DNA of 64,000 nucleotides from Hydrogenophaga palleronii NBRC 102513 (GTDB lineage: Bacteria; Pseudomonadota; Gammaproteobacteria; Burkholderiales; Burkholderiaceae_C): contig NZ_BCTJ01000017.1 in the NCBI RefSeq assembly GCF_001571225.1, positions 40,088 through 104,087 on the forward strand, given 5' to 3'. The notes under the pieces were generated by a model that saw only the letters and a program-made list of their open reading frames with translations, had not been told where the DNA came from and made no database searches. A program made the position numbers and the translations under genes. The first letter of the stretch is position 1, and each line of letters begins with the position of its first letter. Positions 18,694-27,041 of the stretch are shown piece by piece.

Positions 18694-19632
18694 GTGGCCA
18701 AACTCAAGCAACTCGAAACCTTTGCGGCCGTGGCGACCCGCGGCAGCCTGACGGCGGCGGCCAAAGCCGAGGGCGTGGCCCCGGCCATCATCGGGCGCCG
18801 GCTCGACGCCCTGGAAACCCGGCTGGGCGTGAAACTGATGGTGCGCACCACGCGGCGCATCACGCTCACCCACGAAGGCAGCGCCTTCCTGGAAGACTGC
18901 CAGCGCCTGCTGGTGGACCTGGCCAACGCCGAAGCCAGCGTGAGCGCCGGCGGCGTCAAGGCCAGCGGGCATCTGCGCATCACCGCGCCGGCCGGCTTCG
19001 GCCGCCGCCACGTGGCGCCGCTGGTGCCGCGTTTCCACGAACTGCACCCTGAAGTCACCATCTCGCTCAACCTGAGCGACCGCGTGGTGGACGTGGCCGG
19101 CGAGGCCTACGACTGCGCGGTGCGCGTGGGCGACCTGCCCGACTCCTCGCTGGTGAGCGTGCGCCTGGCCGACAACCGCCGCCGCTGCGTGGCCGCGCCG
19201 CGTTACCTGCAGCAGCACGGCCGCCCGCAGGTGCCGGCCGACCTGGCGCGCTTTGACTGCCTCACGTTGTCCAGCGACGCTTCGCAGACGCGCGGCTGGG
19301 CGTTTTCGGTGCCGTCAGTGGGCGACAAGCACGCCGCCAACGCCGAGCGCGAGATCGTGCACCTGCGCCCGGTCGGCCCGCTGGACTGCACCGACGGCCA
19401 GGTGTTGCGCGAATGGTGCCTGGCCGGTTACGGCATCGCCTGGCGCAGCACCTGGGAGATCGAGGCCGACATCGCCGCCGGGCGGCTGGAGAGCGTGCTC
19501 GACGATTTCGCCGCGCCGCCCAACGGCATCTTCGTGCTGTTCCCGCAGCGCAAGCACATGGCCTTGCGGGTGCGCCTGTGGATCGACTTCCTCAAGCAGG
19601 AGTACGCGCGGCCCGATTTCTGGGCTTCCTGA
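18694..19632 (+). CDS. LysR-family transcriptional regulator
   Basis: A 312-residue LysR-type regulator starting at GTG. The N-terminal helix-turn-helix is 'ETFAAVATRGSLTAAAKAEG' plus 'APAIIGRRLDALETRLG'. The substrate-binding domain follows from about residue 90 ('SGHLRITAPAGFGRRHVAPL'), as in the CrgA/DsdC-like class. An AGGT lies about 13 bases before the GTG. The gene is on the same strand as the following FMN reductase, separated by about 100 bases that contain a hexanucleotide repeat, so the reductase is a plausible but unproven target. Confidence 0.9.
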   Translation: MAKLKQLETFAAVATRGSLTAAAKAEGVAPAIIGRRLDALETRLGVKLMVRTTRRITLTHEGSAFLEDCQRLLVDLANAEASVSAGGVKASGHLRITAPAGFGRRHVAPLVPRFHELHPEVTISLNLSDRVVDVAGEAYDCAVRVGDLPDSSLVSVRLADNRRRCVAAPRYLQQHGRPQVPADLARFDCLTLSSDASQTRGWAFSVPSVGDKHAANAEREIVHLRPVGPLDCTDGQVLREWCLAGYGIAWRSTWEIEADIAAGRLESVLDDFAAPPNGIFVLFPQRKHMALRVRLWIDFLKQEYARPDFWAS

Positions 19633-19644
19633 GATCCTGTCTCC

Positions 19645-19686
19645 CGAATCCGAATCCGAATCCGAATCCGAATCCGAATCCGAATC
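19645..19686 (+). repeat. Hexanucleotide tandem repeat (CGAATC)7
   Basis: Seven perfect CGAATC units fill 42 bases between the LysR stop and the FMN reductase start, ending 45 bases before that start codon. It is noncoding in the annotated frames. Perfect short tandem repeats like this can change length by replication slippage. Confidence 0.95.
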
Positions 19687-19731
19687 CTTCTCCCGACTTC
19701 TTCAACCCCCACACCCGGAACACACAACACC

Positions 19732-20295
19732 ATGGTTTCCTTGCTCGGCATCTCCGGCAGCCTGCGCGCATCGTCTTTCAACACCGCCTTGCTGCGCGCG
19801 GCCCAGCCGCTGGCGGGCGACAGCGCGCGGCTGGACGCCGCCACGCTGCACGGCATTCCGCTCTACGACGGTGACCTGGAGCAGCGTGAAGGCACGCCGG
19901 CGGCGGTGCGCACGCTGAAAGAACAGATCCTCGCCAGCGACGGCCTGCTGCTGGTCTCGCCCGAATACAACAACGGCGTGCCCGGTGTGTTCAAGAACGC
20001 GGTGGACTGGCTCTCGCGCCCCACGCCCGGCCTGCCCGACGTGTTCCGCGAGCGCCCGGTGGCGGTCATCGGCGCCTCCCCTGGTGGCTTCGGCACCATC
20101 CTGTCGCAGGCGCACTGGCTGCCGGTGCTGCGCACCCTGGGCACCCACACCTGGCAGGGTGGCCGGCTGATGGTGTCGCGCGCGTCTTCGGTGTTCGGTG
20201 AAGACGGCACGCTGCAGGACGACAAGGTGCGCCAGCAGCTCGGCGAATTCGTGCAGGGCTTCGCGGCCTTCGTGGCGGGCACGAAGCGGGGCTGA
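19732..20295 (+). CDS. NADPH-dependent FMN reductase family protein
   Basis: A 187-residue flavodoxin-like oxidoreductase. The FMN phosphate loop is 'GISGSLRASSFNTALLRAA', and 'SPEYNNGVPGVFKNAVDWLSR' is the second family signature. This places it with ChrR/YieF/azoreductase-type NAD(P)H quinone or chromate reductases. These are soluble, dimeric or tetrameric enzymes that usually reduce quinones by two electrons. The physiological substrate is not evident. Its upstream region carries the CGAATC tandem repeat, and a LysR gene precedes it. Confidence 0.9.
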   Translation: MVSLLGISGSLRASSFNTALLRAAQPLAGDSARLDAATLHGIPLYDGDLEQREGTPAAVRTLKEQILASDGLLLVSPEYNNGVPGVFKNAVDWLSRPTPGLPDVFRERPVAVIGASPGGFGTILSQAHWLPVLRTLGTHTWQGGRLMVSRASSVFGEDGTLQDDKVRQQLGEFVQGFAAFVAGTKRG

Positions 20296-20302
20296 GCCGG
20301 CT

Positions 20303-21106
20303 TCAGCGGGCCAGCGGTCCGTACAGATCGGGCCGCCGGTCCTTCAGCTGCGAACCGGCGCGGTCGGCCAGCAAGGCGCTGCGCGACAGCGTGACGATCT
20401 CCAGCGCTTCGGTGCGCGCGGCCTGCGCGAGCAACCGGCCCATGGCGTCGCACACCGTGCTCAGGCCACCGTAGGTGGTGCCGCCTTCGCTGCCGCAGGC
20501 GTTGGCGTAGGCGACGAACACGCGGTTCTCCAGCGCGCGCGCCGGCAGCAGCAGCTGCGGCACCTCGTCGTACTCGACCATGTTGGCGGTCGGTACCAGG
20601 ATCGCATCGGCGCCTTGCAGTGCGAGGCCACGCGCGGGTTCGGGGAACTCGATGTCGTAACAGACCAGCAGGCCGAGTTGCCAGCCGCGCCAGGTGAACA
20701 CGGCAGGGGCTTGCGGGCCGGGGCTGAACTGCGCGCGGTCGGTGTCGCCGAACAGCTGGGTCTTGCGGTAGTTCGCCAGGCGCTGGCCATGTTCGTCCAC
20801 GAACTGCGCCGCGTTGTACGGCTTGCCGTCAGGCCGCTGTTCGGGGTAGCCGTAGGCGATGGCGATGCCGTGTTGCCTTGCGATGCCGGCCACCGCCTGC
20901 GCCAGCGCGCCATCGGCCGGCTCGGCCACGGCGGCCACGGCATCGACGCCGATCTGGTAACCGGTGAGCGACATCTCCGGGCAGACCAGCAGGTCGGCGC
21001 CCTGGGCACGCGCCTGTGCCGCGGTGGCGTCGAGCAGCAGCAGGGCTTCGGTGCTGTGCGCGGCGTAGGGGCACTGCCAGATGGCGAGGTGGAGGTCTGG
21101 TGCCAT
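20303..21106 (-). CDS. davA: 5-aminovaleramide amidase (DavA-like, nitrilase superfamily)
   Basis: A 267-residue carbon-nitrogen hydrolase with the catalytic triad E44 (LLVCPEMSLTG), K115 (NYRKTQLFG) and C149 (GLLVCYDIEFPE). The triad contexts and 'ILVPTANM' closely resemble Pseudomonas putida DavA, which hydrolyses 5-aminovaleramide to 5-aminovalerate and ammonia, the second step of the aminovalerate route of lysine degradation. It lies eight bases after the davB-like stop, so the two enzymes are co-transcribed. The ATG at 21104-21106 was chosen because the open frame upstream runs into davB. The later genes (davT, davD) are not in the window. Confidence 0.88.
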   Translation of the reverse strand: MAPDLHLAIWQCPYAAHSTEALLLLDATAAQARAQGADLLVCPEMSLTGYQIGVDAVAAVAEPADGALAQAVAGIARQHGIAIAYGYPEQRPDGKPYNAAQFVDEHGQRLANYRKTQLFGDTDRAQFSPGPQAPAVFTWRGWQLGLLVCYDIEFPEPARGLALQGADAILVPTANMVEYDEVPQLLLPARALENRVFVAYANACGSEGGTTYGGLSTVCDAMGRLLAQAARTEALEIVTLSRSALLADRAGSQLKDRRPDLYGPLAR

Positions 21107-21114
21107 GGTGGTGC

Positions 21115-22806
21115 TCAGTCGGGAAGTGCCATCGGGCCGAGCGTGGCGAACAGGTCGCCCGGTCCGGGGTTGTCGGCGTGCGTGCGCCCGCCCAGGTGTT
21201 TGACGATGCCCCACACCGCGTTGAGCGAGGTCTGCACCGCGCCCTCGACCCAGGCCGGGGTGAAGGACACGTCGTCACCGGCCAGGAAGATGCCGCGTTC
21301 GGCGGCGGCGAAACCGTCCTGCATGAAGTGGCTGTACATGCGGTGGTTGTAGCGGTAGTGGCCGGGCAGCGCGCCCTTGAAGGCGCCGAGGAAATGCGGG
21401 TCGGCCTCCCAAGACACGCTGATCGGGTCGCCGATGATGTGGCTGGCAATGCCCACGTCGGGGTAGATCTTCTGCAGCGCCTGCAGCGCGAGCTGCACGC
21501 GCCTGTGGGTGTCGTGCGGCAGCATCTTCAGCGCGTCGCCCATCCAGGCGTAGCTCAGGCAGATCACGCCGGGCTGCTCGGGGCCGTTGTCGAACAGGTA
21601 GGTGCCGCGCGTGAGGCGGTCGGTGAGCGTCATGCCCATCTGCGGCCAGCCCTTTTGCGCACCCCGTTCGCGCAGTTCGTTCCAGAACGGGCGGTCCACC
21701 ATCACGAAGGTTTTGGACGACTGCATGTAGCGCGTGCGGTCCAGCGCCATCCAGTGTTTCTGCGAGAACAGCGTTTCTTCCACCGCGATCTGCGTCGTCA
21801 GCAGCCAGCTCTGGCAGGTGGTGAGCACGGCCGGATAACGGTGGGTGTTGCCCCAGGTGTCGGTGACGGCCAGCTCGTTGCTGGCCGCGCGTGCGATGGC
21901 CGTGACACCGGGGCGCGGCGCACCGTGGTGCAGGCTGGCCAGCGTGGTGCCGGCGGGCCAGTGGCGCAGCTCGTGCGCGGCCGGCGCGTGTTGCCACAGG
22001 CCGAGTGGCACCTGCTGCACACCACCCACGATGAGGTACTGGTTCTCGTCGCAGCCGGTGAGCACCACGCGCAGGATTTCCAGCATCGAGTTGGGAAAGT
22101 CCGAGTCCCAGCCGCCGGTGCCGAAGCCGACCTGGCCGAACACCTCGCGGTGCTGGAACGACAACCGCGCAAAGGCCTCGGAGGTGGCGACAAAGTCGTA
22201 GAAGGTGCGGTCGTCCCAGAGCGGCACCAGCCGGTCCCACAGCGCCTTGAGTTTCACCGCGTCGCGCTCGCGCAGCGCCTGCTGCAGGCCGCTGAAACCG
22301 GCACCGGCTTCCAGCGCCTGGTCCCAGGCCTGCGCCACCTCGGCAAACAGCGGCGGCAGGTCGGCCAGGCTGCGCGCCCAATGCGTCTGGCCTTCCAGAT
22401 CCACCACGGTGCAGTTGGCCGCCGGCGTGAGCGGGTTGGGGAAAGGGCGGGTCTGCAGGCCGAGCCGGTTGACGTAATGGAAGAACGCGGTGCTCGACGC
22501 CGGGAAGCGCATGCCGCCGAGTTCGGCCACCACGCCCTGGCCGCCCTCGAACGCCTGCGAGCGCAGCCGCCCGCCCATGCGCGAGGCTTCGTACAGCACG
22601 GGCTTGAGGCCCAGCTTCATCAACTCGTAGGCCGCCACCATGCCGGCCATGCCGGCGCCGACGATGGCCACCTCCTGCCCGAGCCGCTCGGCCGGCAGCT
22701 CACCCAGGCCTTGCGGGTGCTGGATCCAGTCGTCGAAGGCGAACGGGAAGTCCGGGCCGAACAGGGTCAGGGGTGCGTTGGCGTCGCGTGGGGCGGGCAT
22801 GGGCAT
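21115..22806 (-). CDS. davB: L-lysine 2-monooxygenase (DavB-like flavin amine oxidase family)
   Basis: A 563-residue flavoprotein that would convert lysine and O2 to 5-aminovaleramide, CO2 and water. The FAD-binding 'EVAIVGAGMAGMVAAYELMK' (about residues 45-64), 'GGRLRSQAF' and the C-terminal 'GIFLAGDDVSFTPAWVEGAV' are amine-oxidase blocks. Long stretches such as 'FGPDFPFAFDDW', 'FQHREVFGQVGFGTGGWDSD' and 'MALDRTRYMQSSKTFVMVDR' match my recollection of P. putida DavB rather than tryptophan monooxygenase (IaaM). The start is ATG at 22806 or six bases later at 22800. The davA-like gene follows, and a LysE-type exporter precedes on the same strand. Confidence 0.88.
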   Translation of the reverse strand: MPMPAPRDANAPLTLFGPDFPFAFDDWIQHPQGLGELPAERLGQEVAIVGAGMAGMVAAYELMKLGLKPVLYEASRMGGRLRSQAFEGGQGVVAELGGMRFPASSTAFFHYVNRLGLQTRPFPNPLTPAANCTVVDLEGQTHWARSLADLPPLFAEVAQAWDQALEAGAGFSGLQQALRERDAVKLKALWDRLVPLWDDRTFYDFVATSEAFARLSFQHREVFGQVGFGTGGWDSDFPNSMLEILRVVLTGCDENQYLIVGGVQQVPLGLWQHAPAAHELRHWPAGTTLASLHHGAPRPGVTAIARAASNELAVTDTWGNTHRYPAVLTTCQSWLLTTQIAVEETLFSQKHWMALDRTRYMQSSKTFVMVDRPFWNELRERGAQKGWPQMGMTLTDRLTRGTYLFDNGPEQPGVICLSYAWMGDALKMLPHDTHRRVQLALQALQKIYPDVGIASHIIGDPISVSWEADPHFLGAFKGALPGHYRYNHRMYSHFMQDGFAAAERGIFLAGDDVSFTPAWVEGAVQTSLNAVWGIVKHLGGRTHADNPGPGDLFATLGPMALPD

Positions 22807-22886
22807 GGTGCGGTCGGGGAAAGAGGAGCCCACTGTGGCAGCTGCGGCGGCGGCGCGCAATGCCGGCGCTGCCTGGGCGGTCGGGG

Positions 22887-23516
22887 TCAGAACAGGCTGA
22901 CAAGCAACCAGAACGCCGTGCCCCACATCATCAGCGCCACCAGGCCGTCCAGCGCACGCCAGACGCGCAGCGAGTTGAGCCGGCGGCCGAGCCAGAACGC
23001 GGCCGCGCCCAGGCTGACGAACCACACCAGCGAGCCGGTGGCCGCGCCCAGGCCGAAGGTCGTGCTGCCCTGGCCGTAAGCCAGCGAGGCGGTGCCGATC
23101 AGCACCGCGGTGTCGAGCCAGGCATGCGGGTTGAGGAAGGAAAAGGCCAGGGCCGACAGCACCGCCTGGCGGCGCGAGACGGGCGGGGCTGCCACGCCGC
23201 CCTGGGCGTCGAGCACGAAGGCACGCGGGCGCAGAAAACGCTGGAATGCCTGCCAGCCGTAGACCGCGAGGAACAACATGCCGGCGCCGATCAGCGCGCC
23301 CATCAGCTTGTCGGACAGGCCGCCGAGCTGCGCCAGGCCCAGCACGCCCAGGCCGATCAGCACCACGTCGGCCAGCGCGCAGGTGAGCACCGTGAGCCAC
23401 AGGTGCTGGCGTTGCAGGCCCATGCGCAGCACATGGGCGTTCTGCGGGCCGATCGCCATGATCAGCGACATGCTCAGCACCATGCCGGCGGTGAAGGTGG
23501 GAAAGGCGAGGGTCAT
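22887..23516 (-). CDS. argO: LysE/ArgO-type amino-acid exporter
   Basis: A 209-residue membrane protein with about six segments. It has the N-terminal 'MSLIMAIGPQNAHVLRMGLQ' and the central 'SFLNPHAWLDTAVLIG', both hallmarks of LysE/ArgO basic amino-acid exporters. It would export lysine or arginine when internal levels rise. It is divergent from an ArgP/LysG-type regulator, the classical pairing in which the regulator activates the exporter on binding lysine or arginine. It is followed on the same strand, after 80 bases, by the davB-davA lysine degradation genes, which may share its transcript. Confidence 0.9.
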   Translation of the reverse strand: MTLAFPTFTAGMVLSMSLIMAIGPQNAHVLRMGLQRQHLWLTVLTCALADVVLIGLGVLGLAQLGGLSDKLMGALIGAGMLFLAVYGWQAFQRFLRPRAFVLDAQGGVAAPPVSRRQAVLSALAFSFLNPHAWLDTAVLIGTASLAYGQGSTTFGLGAATGSLVWFVSLGAAAFWLGRRLNSLRVWRALDGLVALMMWGTAFWLLVSLF

Positions 23517-23582
23517 GGGGAAGTCCGGGAAGCGAATGCGTGGAATGGCCGCGAGTGTGCGCCCGGTTGGCTCGGTTTTAAA

Positions 23583-23622
23583 TCAAGTTAACTTAAACTC
23601 GGATCGCTTGAAAATAACTTGA
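23583..23622. promoter_or_regulatory. Palindromic control region between exporter and ArgP-type regulator
   Basis: An AT-rich gap (23517-23629) contains a perfect 10-bp palindrome, AAGTTAACTT (23585-23594). It overlaps the left arm of a longer inverted repeat, TCAAGTTA (23583-23590) and TAACTTGA (23615-23622), with a 24-base spacer. The position next to both start codons and the two-site layout fit LysR-type recognition and activation sites. Confidence 0.6.
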
Positions 23623-23629
23623 GTTGCAT

Positions 23630-24553
23630 ATGCTCGACGCCCGCCAGCTGGAGGCTCTCAACGCCGTCATCGAACACGGTGGCTTCGGCCCTGCCGCGCA
23701 GGCGCTGTCGATCACGCTGGCGGCGGTGTCCCTGCGCATCAAGTCGCTCGAAGACACGCTGGGCCAGCGTTTGCTGGTGCGCGGCAAGCAGGTGCGCGCC
23801 ACGCCCGCCGGCCAGGCGCTGCTGGCGCATGTGAAACAGGTGCGCATGATGGAAGCCGACCTGCTCGACGGCCTGCAGGGCGGCGCGGCCCGGGGCGGCG
23901 CGCGCTGGCAGAGCCTGTCGGTGGCGATCAACGCCGACTCGGTGGCCGGCTGGTTCCTGCCCGGCGTGGCGGCGCTGCTGCAGCGCCACCGGCTGCTGCT
24001 GGACATCATGATCGACGACCAGGACCACACACACAGCGCGCTCAAGAGCGGCGACGTGATGGGCTGCGTCACCACGCTGGCCACGGCGATGCGCGGCTGC
24101 GTGGCCGAGCCGCTGGGCGTGATGCGTTACCACTGCGTCGCCGCGCCCGCCGTGGCGCAGCGCTGCCGCACACCGCGCGGCGCCGTCTCGCTGCACAAGC
24201 TGCTGGCGCAGCCGGCCATCATCTTCAACCGCAAGGACGCGCTGCAGGACGCCTACCTGGAACAGCACTTCGGCCTGCGCCAGCCGCACTACCCGCGCCA
24301 CTTCGCGCCGGCGGTGGAGGCGTTCGAGACGGCGATCGAACTCGGCCTGGGCTGGGGCATGGTGCCCGAGCAGCACCTGTCGCAGCGGCCGGGGCTGGAG
24401 GAGCTGCAGCCCGGCGCCACGGTGGACGTGCAGCTGTACTGGCACCACTGGACGCACGAATCGCCCTCCGCGCAGCGGCTGACCGAGGCGGTGAAGGCGG
24501 CGGCGCGCGAGCGGCTGCGGCCGGTGCCGGCCGGGGCCGCGCCCGCCGCCTAA
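23630..24553 (+). CDS. argP: ArgP/LysG-family LysR-type regulator
   Basis: A 307-residue LysR regulator whose N-terminus 'LDARQLEALNAVIEHGGFGPAAQALSI' and 'AVSLRIKSLEDTLGQRLLVR' follow the ArgP/LysG pattern (compare E. coli ArgP). The effector domain occupies the C-terminal two thirds. ArgP/LysG proteins sense lysine and arginine and activate arginine/lysine exporters. The divergent LysE/ArgO-type gene and the adjacent lysine monooxygenase operon support a lysine-sensing role. The ATG at 23630 was chosen over a TTG six bases upstream. It ends 12 bases before argS. Confidence 0.9.
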   Translation: MLDARQLEALNAVIEHGGFGPAAQALSITLAAVSLRIKSLEDTLGQRLLVRGKQVRATPAGQALLAHVKQVRMMEADLLDGLQGGAARGGARWQSLSVAINADSVAGWFLPGVAALLQRHRLLLDIMIDDQDHTHSALKSGDVMGCVTTLATAMRGCVAEPLGVMRYHCVAAPAVAQRCRTPRGAVSLHKLLAQPAIIFNRKDALQDAYLEQHFGLRQPHYPRHFAPAVEAFETAIELGLGWGMVPEQHLSQRPGLEELQPGATVDVQLYWHHWTHESPSAQRLTEAVKAAARERLRPVPAGAAPAA

Positions 24554-24565
24554 AATCTCCCCCCT

Positions 24566-26239
24566 ATGCTCAAGATCAAACAGGAACTGCTGGCCGGCCT
24601 GGCCAGCGCGCTCGACAGCCTGTCGCCCGGCGCGGGTGCCAAGGCGGGGTTCGAATCGCCCAAGGTGGCGGCCCATGGCGATTTCGCCAGCACCGCGGCC
24701 ATGCAGCTGGCCAAGCCGCTCAAACTCAACCCGCGCCAGCTCGGCGAGAACCTGCGCGGGCTGCTGCTGGCGCAGCCGGTCTACCAGCGCTGGGTGTCCG
24801 ACATCGACCTGGCCGGTCCGGGTTTCCTCAACATCCGCCTCAAGCCCGAGGCCAAGCAGCAGATCGTGCGCGAGGTGCTGCAGGCCGGTGAGGCGTTCGG
24901 CATGCAGCCGTCCAACGGGCAGAAGCTGATGGTGGAGTTCGTCTCCGCCAACCCCACCGGCCCGCTGCACGTGGGTCACGGCCGCCAGGCCGCGCTGGGC
25001 GATGCGATCTGCAGCCTGTACAGCACCCAGGGCTGGGCCGTGCACCGCGAGTTCTATTACAACGACGCCGGTGTGCAGATCGGCACCCTGGCCACCTCCA
25101 CCCACCTGCGCACCCAGGGCGTGAAGCCGGGCGACGCGGGCTGGCCGGAAGCGGCCTACAACGGCGACTACATCCAGGACATCGCCGACGACTTCCTGGC
25201 GAAGAAAACCGTGAAGGCCGACGACCGCGAGTTCACCGCCAGCGGCGACGTGAGCGACCTCGAAGGCATCCGCCAGTTCGCCGTCGCCTACCTGCGCCAC
25301 GAGCAGGACCTGGACCTGCAGGCTTTCGCGGTGAAGTTCGACCACTACTACCTGGAGTCCAGCCTGTACACCAGCGGCCGCGTGGCGGCCACGGTGCAGC
25401 GCCTGATCGACGCCGGCAAGACCTACGAACAGGACGGCGCGCTCTGGCTGCGCACCACCGAGTACGGCGACGACAAGGACCGCGTGATGCGCAAGTCCGA
25501 CGGCTCGTTCACCTACTTCGTGCCCGACGTGGCGTACCACATCGCCAAGTGGGAGCGCGGTTTCAGCAAGGTCATCAACATCCAGGGCACCGACCACCAC
25601 GGCACCATCGCACGCGTGCGCGCCGGCCTGCAGGCCGCCGACGTCGGCATTCCGCAGGGCTACCCCGACTACGTGCTGCACACCATGGTGCGCGTGGTGC
25701 GTGGCGGTGAAGAGGTGAAGATCAGCAAGCGCGCCGGCAGCTACGTGACGCTGCGCGACCTGATCGAATGGACCAGCAAGGACGCGGTGCGCTTCTTCCT
25801 GCTCAGCCGCAAGCCCGACACCGAATACACCTTCGACGTCGATCTGGCCGTGCAGAAGAACAACGACAACCCGGTGTACTACGTGCAGTACGCGCACGCC
25901 CGCATCTGCTCGGTGCTGACCTCCTGGGGCGGCGACGTGGCGAGTCTGGCCGACGCCGACCTCGCGGCGCTCGACAGCGCGCCGGCCCAGGCCCTGATGC
26001 TGCTGCTGGCCAAGTACCCCGCCATGCTGAGCGACGCTGCGCGCGACTTCGCGCCGCACGACGTCACCTTCTACCTGCGCGAGCTGGCAGCCAGTTACCA
26101 CAGTTACTACGACGCCGAGCGCATCCTGGTGGATGATGAAGCGGTGAAACGGGCGCGCCTGGCGCTGGTCAAGGCCACCGCCCAGGTATTGCACAATGGT
26201 CTGGCAGTGCTGGGTGTCAGTGCCCCGCAGAAGATGTGA
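24566..26239 (+). CDS. argS: Arginyl-tRNA synthetase
   Basis: A class Ia aminoacyl-tRNA synthetase that charges tRNA-Arg with arginine in the cytoplasm, 557 aa. The N-terminal Add-1 domain comes first. The HIGH motif is 'HVGHG' at 135-139, preceded by '[13 protein letters not shown]'. The KMSKS-equivalent is 'VKISKRAG'. The C-terminal DALR anticodon-binding domain includes '[13 protein letters not shown]' and ends '...[14 protein letters not shown]'. The start ATG at 24566 is 12 bases after the argP-like stop. It is followed closely by the SPOR protein gene, an arrangement common in Burkholderiales. Confidence 0.97.
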   Translation: MLKIKQELLAGLASALDSLSPGAGAKAGFESPKVAAHGDFASTAAMQLAKPLKLNPRQLGENLRGLLLAQPVYQRWVSDIDLAGPGFLNIRLKPEAKQQIVREVLQAGEAFGMQPSNGQKLMVEFVSANPTGPLHVGHGRQAALGDAICSLYSTQGWAVHREFYYNDAGVQIGTLATSTHLRTQGVKPGDAGWPEAAYNGDYIQDIADDFLAKKTVKADDREFTASGDVSDLEGIRQFAVAYLRHEQDLDLQAFAVKFDHYYLESSLYTSGRVAATVQRLIDAGKTYEQDGALWLRTTEYGDDKDRVMRKSDGSFTYFVPDVAYHIAKWERGFSKVINIQGTDHHGTIARVRAGLQAADVGIPQGYPDYVLHTMVRVVRGGEEVKISKRAGSYVTLRDLIEWTSKDAVRFFLLSRKPDTEYTFDVDLAVQKNNDNPVYYVQYAHARICSVLTSWGGDVASLADADLAALDSAPAQALMLLLAKYPAMLSDAARDFAPHDVTFYLRELAASYHSYYDAERILVDDEAVKRARLALVKATAQVLHNGLAVLGVSAPQKM

Positions 26240-26252
26240 TGGTGAACCCGCA

Positions 26253-26951
26253 ATGAAAAAGAAAACCTCTGCGACCCGCAGCTCCTTCGGCGGCACCCTG
26301 ATCGGCCTGGTCGTGGGCCTGCTCATCGGCCTGGGCCTGGCGCTGGCGGTGGCCGTTTATGTGACGCGCGTGCCAATCCCTTTCGTGGACCGCAACGTCT
26401 CGCGCAATGCCGACCAGGACGCGCGCGAAGCCGAACGCAACAAGGGCTGGAACCCCAACGGCGCCCTGGGTGGCGGCGCCAACGTGCCCGCCCCGCCGGC
26501 GCCGGCCGTGCCGGCGGCACAGACCCCGGGTGCCATCGTGGTGCCACCGGCCGACGGCCAGGCACTGCCGCCGCCCCCTGCCGCAGCCACCACCACGCCG
26601 CGTTCGAGCGGTGACCCGCTGGGTGACCTGGCGCAATCGCGTTTGGGTGGCCAGACCGCACCGCCGCCGAGCGCTGCCGCACCACCGGTCGCCACCGTGC
26701 CCCCGGGCGCCGACCCGTTCACCTACTTCGTGCAGGCCGGTGCCTTCCGCACGCCGGAAGACGCTGAGTCGCAGCGCGCCAAACTCGCCATGTTGGGGCT
26801 GGACGCCGCCATCAGCGAGCGCGAGCAGAACGGCCGCACCGTGTTCCGTGTGCGCATCGGCCCCTTCAACCAGAAGGCACTGGCCGACCTGACGCTGGAG
26901 CAGTTGCAGGTCAACAACGTCGAAGCGGCGCTGGTGCGCGTGCAGCGCTGA
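26253..26951 (+). CDS. SPOR-domain cell-division-type membrane protein (FtsN-like layout)
   Basis: A 232-residue protein with a short basic cytoplasmic N-terminus and one membrane segment (about residues 14-36, 'LIGLVVGLLIGLGLALAVAVYV'). A long Pro/Ala-rich periplasmic linker follows, then a C-terminal SPOR domain (about 158-232, 'YFVQAGAFRTPEDAESQRAKL'). SPOR domains bind denuded peptidoglycan at the division septum, and this layout is that of FtsN, although the sequence alone does not prove orthology. It starts 13 bases after argS. The ATG followed by 'KKKTSATRSS' was chosen over an upstream GTG inside argS. Confidence 0.85.
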   Translation: MKKKTSATRSSFGGTLIGLVVGLLIGLGLALAVAVYVTRVPIPFVDRNVSRNADQDAREAERNKGWNPNGALGGGANVPAPPAPAVPAAQTPGAIVVPPADGQALPPPPAAATTTPRSSGDPLGDLAQSRLGGQTAPPPSAAAPPVATVPPGADPFTYFVQAGAFRTPEDAESQRAKLAMLGLDAAISEREQNGRTVFRVRIGPFNQKALADLTLEQLQVNNVEAALVRVQR

Positions 26952-26977
26952 GCTTCGGCCTCTCGGCGCGCCCGGTG

Positions 26978-27003
26978 CGGCGCGGGAACTTTTGCCCGCG
27001 CCG
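26978..27003 (+). terminator. Strong GC hairpin after the SPOR gene
   Basis: A 9-bp perfect stem (CGGCGCGGG/CCCGCGCCG) with loop AACTTTTG lies about 30 bases past the SPOR stop. No U-run follows it, so it may pause or stabilise the transcript rather than terminate it. Confidence 0.4.
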
Positions 27004-27041
27004 GCCGCCCCAATGTGGCCCTTCTCATGGAGCCTGATTCG

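Noticed and set aside
19428..19918. Coding potential of the CGAATC repeat (Ser-Glu, Asn-Pro or Arg-Ile dipeptide runs)
   Set aside because: All three frames are open only because the unit lacks stops. The flanking sequence in those frames is antisense or out of frame with the LysR and FMN reductase genes.
23588..26326. Open frame of about 910 codons on the minus strand
   Set aside because: Antisense to the argP-like gene and argS, both of which have full conserved motifs.
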